Shown piece after piece: positions 61,967-64,000 of a stretch of 64,000 nucleotides of DNA (position 1 is its first letter; each line of letters begins with the position of its first letter). The translations under genes were made by a program, and so were the position numbers. The notes under the pieces were generated by a model, which did no database searches, was not told the origin of the DNA, and saw only the letters and a program-made list of their open reading frames with translations. The stretch lies in assembly GCF_014218275.1 (NCBI RefSeq), contig NZ_AP023213.1:3078001-3142000 (forward strand), read 5' to 3'. This stretch comes from Citrifermentans bremense (GTDB lineage Bacteria; Desulfobacterota; Desulfuromonadia; Geobacterales; Geobacteraceae).

Positions 61967-64000
61967 ATGACTACACGCGTTGTCAACCAGATACTTGCCA
62001 GCACCCTTGAACTGAGAAACGAGCGCATCCAGCAGGCCACGTCCTTGGTCAACCAAACAAAGGATCTTTTCGACCTGTGCGGCAATCCGGAACTGAAAAC
62101 ACTCTACAGCCGCTTCGACAACCTCCTTAAAGGGCTCGAATCGAGCCAGGTCCGGCTGGCGTTCATTGGAGAATTCTCCCGCGGCAAATCTTCCTTGGTC
62201 AATTCGCTCCTAGGAGTGCAGTTGCTCCAGGAGGCCCTGGAGCAGACGACCGCAATCAACACCTTCATCCATGCCCTCCCACCACAGGAGGACACTCCCT
62301 TCGTGATCATACATTTCAAGGAGGAGTTGGACCGGCCTCCACTACGCCTACCCTGGAACGACGATCAGGTACTAAAGAAATGGGGAACTGAGCTAGTAAC
62401 CGAGCACCGGGACGCCCGTCTGGAGGTAGACCGCATCGAGGCATTCACCCGGCACCCCCTGCTTGACAAGGGGCTCATCCTCGTGGATACCCCCGGACTC
62501 CAAGGGGTGTTGAAACATCACCATGACATTACCATGGAAGCAATCGACCGGGCCCACATCGCCGTCTGGGTGCAAAGCACCACCCAGTTGGGCGGTGCAG
62601 AAACGGAATGGCGTTTCCTGCGCGAAACGGTACGCAGGAATTTCAACAAGTTCATTACTGTGGTCAATATGTGGGACAAGGTATTGGAGGCCCAAGACGC
62701 ACAGGATAAAAATGTTTCGCGTGAAGAGTTGGATACCCGCAAAATGGAAGTGGTTCGGCACAACTTTAGGACCCAACTGGACGCAACTCCGGAGGAACTA
62801 GCGGTGCTGACCAGCAGGCGAAACCTCATGGGAGTAAGTGCCCTGTGGGGGCGTGATCCGGACCCAGATAAAAGACGATTATCCCGCATCGATGAATTGG
62901 CCGAGCGTATCGCCGAGATTTGTACAGGCGAGGAGGCCCAGCAGGAAATCCTACGGAGGCCGTTAGCCACTTTGGGTGACATCCAGACCACTCTTTTAGC
63001 CACGGTTCAGGATGAAATACGCCTGTTGGAGTCTCCGCAGGACTTGAAGGAGCACAGGCGAGAGTTGGAACTGCTTGAGCAGGAAATCAGGAACCTCAAC
63101 CTCGAGCTAAAAAATGCGGAGAACGAAACACGAAGTGAGCACCACAATGCGGCCATGCACCACGCGAGAAAGGTCCGCGAGACGCTGGTTGAGCCCCTAA
63201 AGGAGTTAAGGGACCGGGTGGAGCAGTACCTGACGCCCCAGTACGTAAGGAGGCAGATTGAAAGTAGCTCAGCCCGGGGGGGAACCTGTGCGATCGGCCT
63301 ACCGGAATCCGTCCAGGAGGAGTTTGAGCGGGTGACCAAAGAAGTCGATGCTCGCTGGGAACTTCAGAAAAGTGAACTGCAGTCTGCCCTGCGGGACCTT
63401 CGGACCAATTATCAGGATGAGATGACTAGGAGGGTCAGCGAGGTCCACAACTCTCTGGACAATATAAACATCAGCCTCCCGAACCTTGACATCAGCTTCG
63501 AGATTGACCTCGTAAAAGTGGTCGAATACCAACAAAAGGCCATGGAACTGCAGGCGATGAAAGAAAACTGTGAGAGAGACATTGCCGATCTGGATGCGGA
63601 TCTTATGCAACATGGGGAGAACCACTCGAGGTTAGAGTTGGCTCGCCAAGCCCTTGAGCGGGCAGAGCGGAACATCCGCAACCTTGGCCCTCAGCCATCC
63701 CCACTCCAAGGAAACCGGAGAGAAAAGGTATCCAGCGGCGGCCTGTACAGGTCGGCTCAGTACGCCAATGTCCCCTATGCTGATGACTCCAACCTCCGCG
63801 CTTACCAGAAGGAGAGGGAAGAACTCAAGGAAGTGCTTGCCCAAAGGGAGAAGGGGTTGGAATTGGTGATAGAGGAAGAATTCAAGCGGTCCCAGAAACG
63901 GATCTCGCTGAAGGCGGCGCAGCAGAAGGTGGAGGCGGAATTACGGCGACTTGAGAGGCAGGAGAAGGAGTACCAGCAAAAAGTCGAGGCAGACAAAGTC
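61967..64000 (+). CDS. Dynamin-like GTPase, 3' part beyond the window
   Basis: 678 codons from ATG 61967 (AAAGGAGG 9 bp ahead) run open to the window edge. G1 is GEFSRGKS (68-75), a Thr in EQTTAIN may be G2, G3 is VDTPGL and G4-like VVNMWDK. After the GTPase domain a long helical stalk follows (KEHRRELELLEQEIRNLN, EREELKEVLAQREKG), as in bacterial dynamins. Such proteins remodel or guard membranes and are known in defence. No TM seen in the visible part. The gap of 68 bp to the ZorB-like gene keeps it in the operon. Confidence 0.85.
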   Translation, partial: MTTRVVNQILASTLELRNERIQQATSLVNQTKDLFDLCGNPELKTLYSRFDNLLKGLESSQVRLAFIGEFSRGKSSLVNSLLGVQLLQEALEQTTAINTFIHALPPQEDTPFVIIHFKEELDRPPLRLPWNDDQVLKKWGTELVTEHRDARLEVDRIEAFTRHPLLDKGLILVDTPGLQGVLKHHHDITMEAIDRAHIAVWVQSTTQLGGAETEWRFLRETVRRNFNKFITVVNMWDKVLEAQDAQDKNVSREELDTRKMEVVRHNFRTQLDATPEELAVLTSRRNLMGVSALWGRDPDPDKRRLSRIDELAERIAEICTGEEAQQEILRRPLATLGDIQTTLLATVQDEIRLLESPQDLKEHRRELELLEQEIRNLNLELKNAENETRSEHHNAAMHHARKVRETLVEPLKELRDRVEQYLTPQYVRRQIESSSARGGTCAIGLPESVQEEFERVTKEVDARWELQKSELQSALRDLRTNYQDEMTRRVSEVHNSLDNINISLPNLDISFEIDLVKVVEYQQKAMELQAMKENCERDIADLDADLMQHGENHSRLELARQALERAERNIRNLGPQPSPLQGNRREKVSSGGLYRSAQYANVPYADDSNLRAYQKEREELKEVLAQREKGLELVIEEEFKRSQKRISLKAAQQKVEAELRRLERQEKEYQQKVEADKV

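Overview
The window is a bacterial accessory (defence/genome-plasticity) island. It is packed with helicases, nucleases, P-loop ATPases, WYL and XRE regulators, toxin-antitoxin genes, IS fragments and decayed duplicates, and almost no housekeeping genes. The style (moderately high GC, GTG/TTG starts behind strong AGGAGG sites, small Cys-rich hypotheticals) fits a deltaproteobacterium of the Geobacter kind, but this is an impression and not proof. No rRNA or tRNA gene was recognised.

Region 1 (1-17.9 kb, all minus strand). A WYL regulator heads a series of tightly packed genes: a NERD-domain UvrD-type helicase, a small helical protein, an alpha/beta hydrolase, a UvrD-like helicase with an SH3/CarD-like N-terminus, an unknown coiled-coil protein, two BrxD-like P-loop ATPases, an Lhr-like DEAD helicase, a DUF6361-like protein, a two-motif phospholipase-D-like protein and an SNF2-type helicase that runs off the left edge. 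Overlaps of 4-8 bp join several of these. I read it as a multi-helicase defence locus related to, but not the same as, BREX or DISARM.

Region 2 (18-43.9 kb). Two partly parallel segments hold related genes. Segment 21.4-25.4 kb has a broken AddA end, a broken zinc protein, a PD-(D/E)xK protein and an ADP-ribosylglycohydrolase. Segment 29.5-40.9 kb has intact AddA-like and AddB-like proteins, a nuclease-like protein, a HEAT-repeat protein and an intact copy of the zinc protein. Between and around them lie a second PLD protein, a Ser/Thr kinase, an HNH gene with a frameshifted partner, an internally deleted copy of the NERD helicase, a Phd/VapC-type toxin-antitoxin pair and a 5' fragment of a group II intron. 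41.3-43.9 kb is a minus-strand run of small hypothetical, HNH and HTH genes.

Region 3 (44-56 kb). An XRE gene, a 14-copy 9-bp microsatellite, a second WYL regulator, a degenerate FtsZ-like protein with a twin-arginine-like N-terminus, an XRE gene and a truncated IS3. Then come about 0.7 kb of iteron-like repeat arrays, a strongly strand-skewed low-complexity stretch, a metallophosphatase with a zinc ribbon, and a phosphatase-ADP-ribosylglycohydrolase fusion gene split by a complete IS3-family element.

Region 4 (56.5-64 kb, plus strand, runs off the right edge). Six genes in one operon: caspase-like (CHAT-type) protease, AAA+ ATPase, glycine-zipper protein, ZorA-like (MotA/ExbB) channel with a long coiled-coil tail, ZorB-like (MotB/OmpA) partner and a dynamin-like GTPase. 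This is the strongest candidate for an undescribed system: a Zorya-type membrane motor joined to a protease, an unfoldase, a possible membrane-active effector and a membrane-remodelling GTPase.
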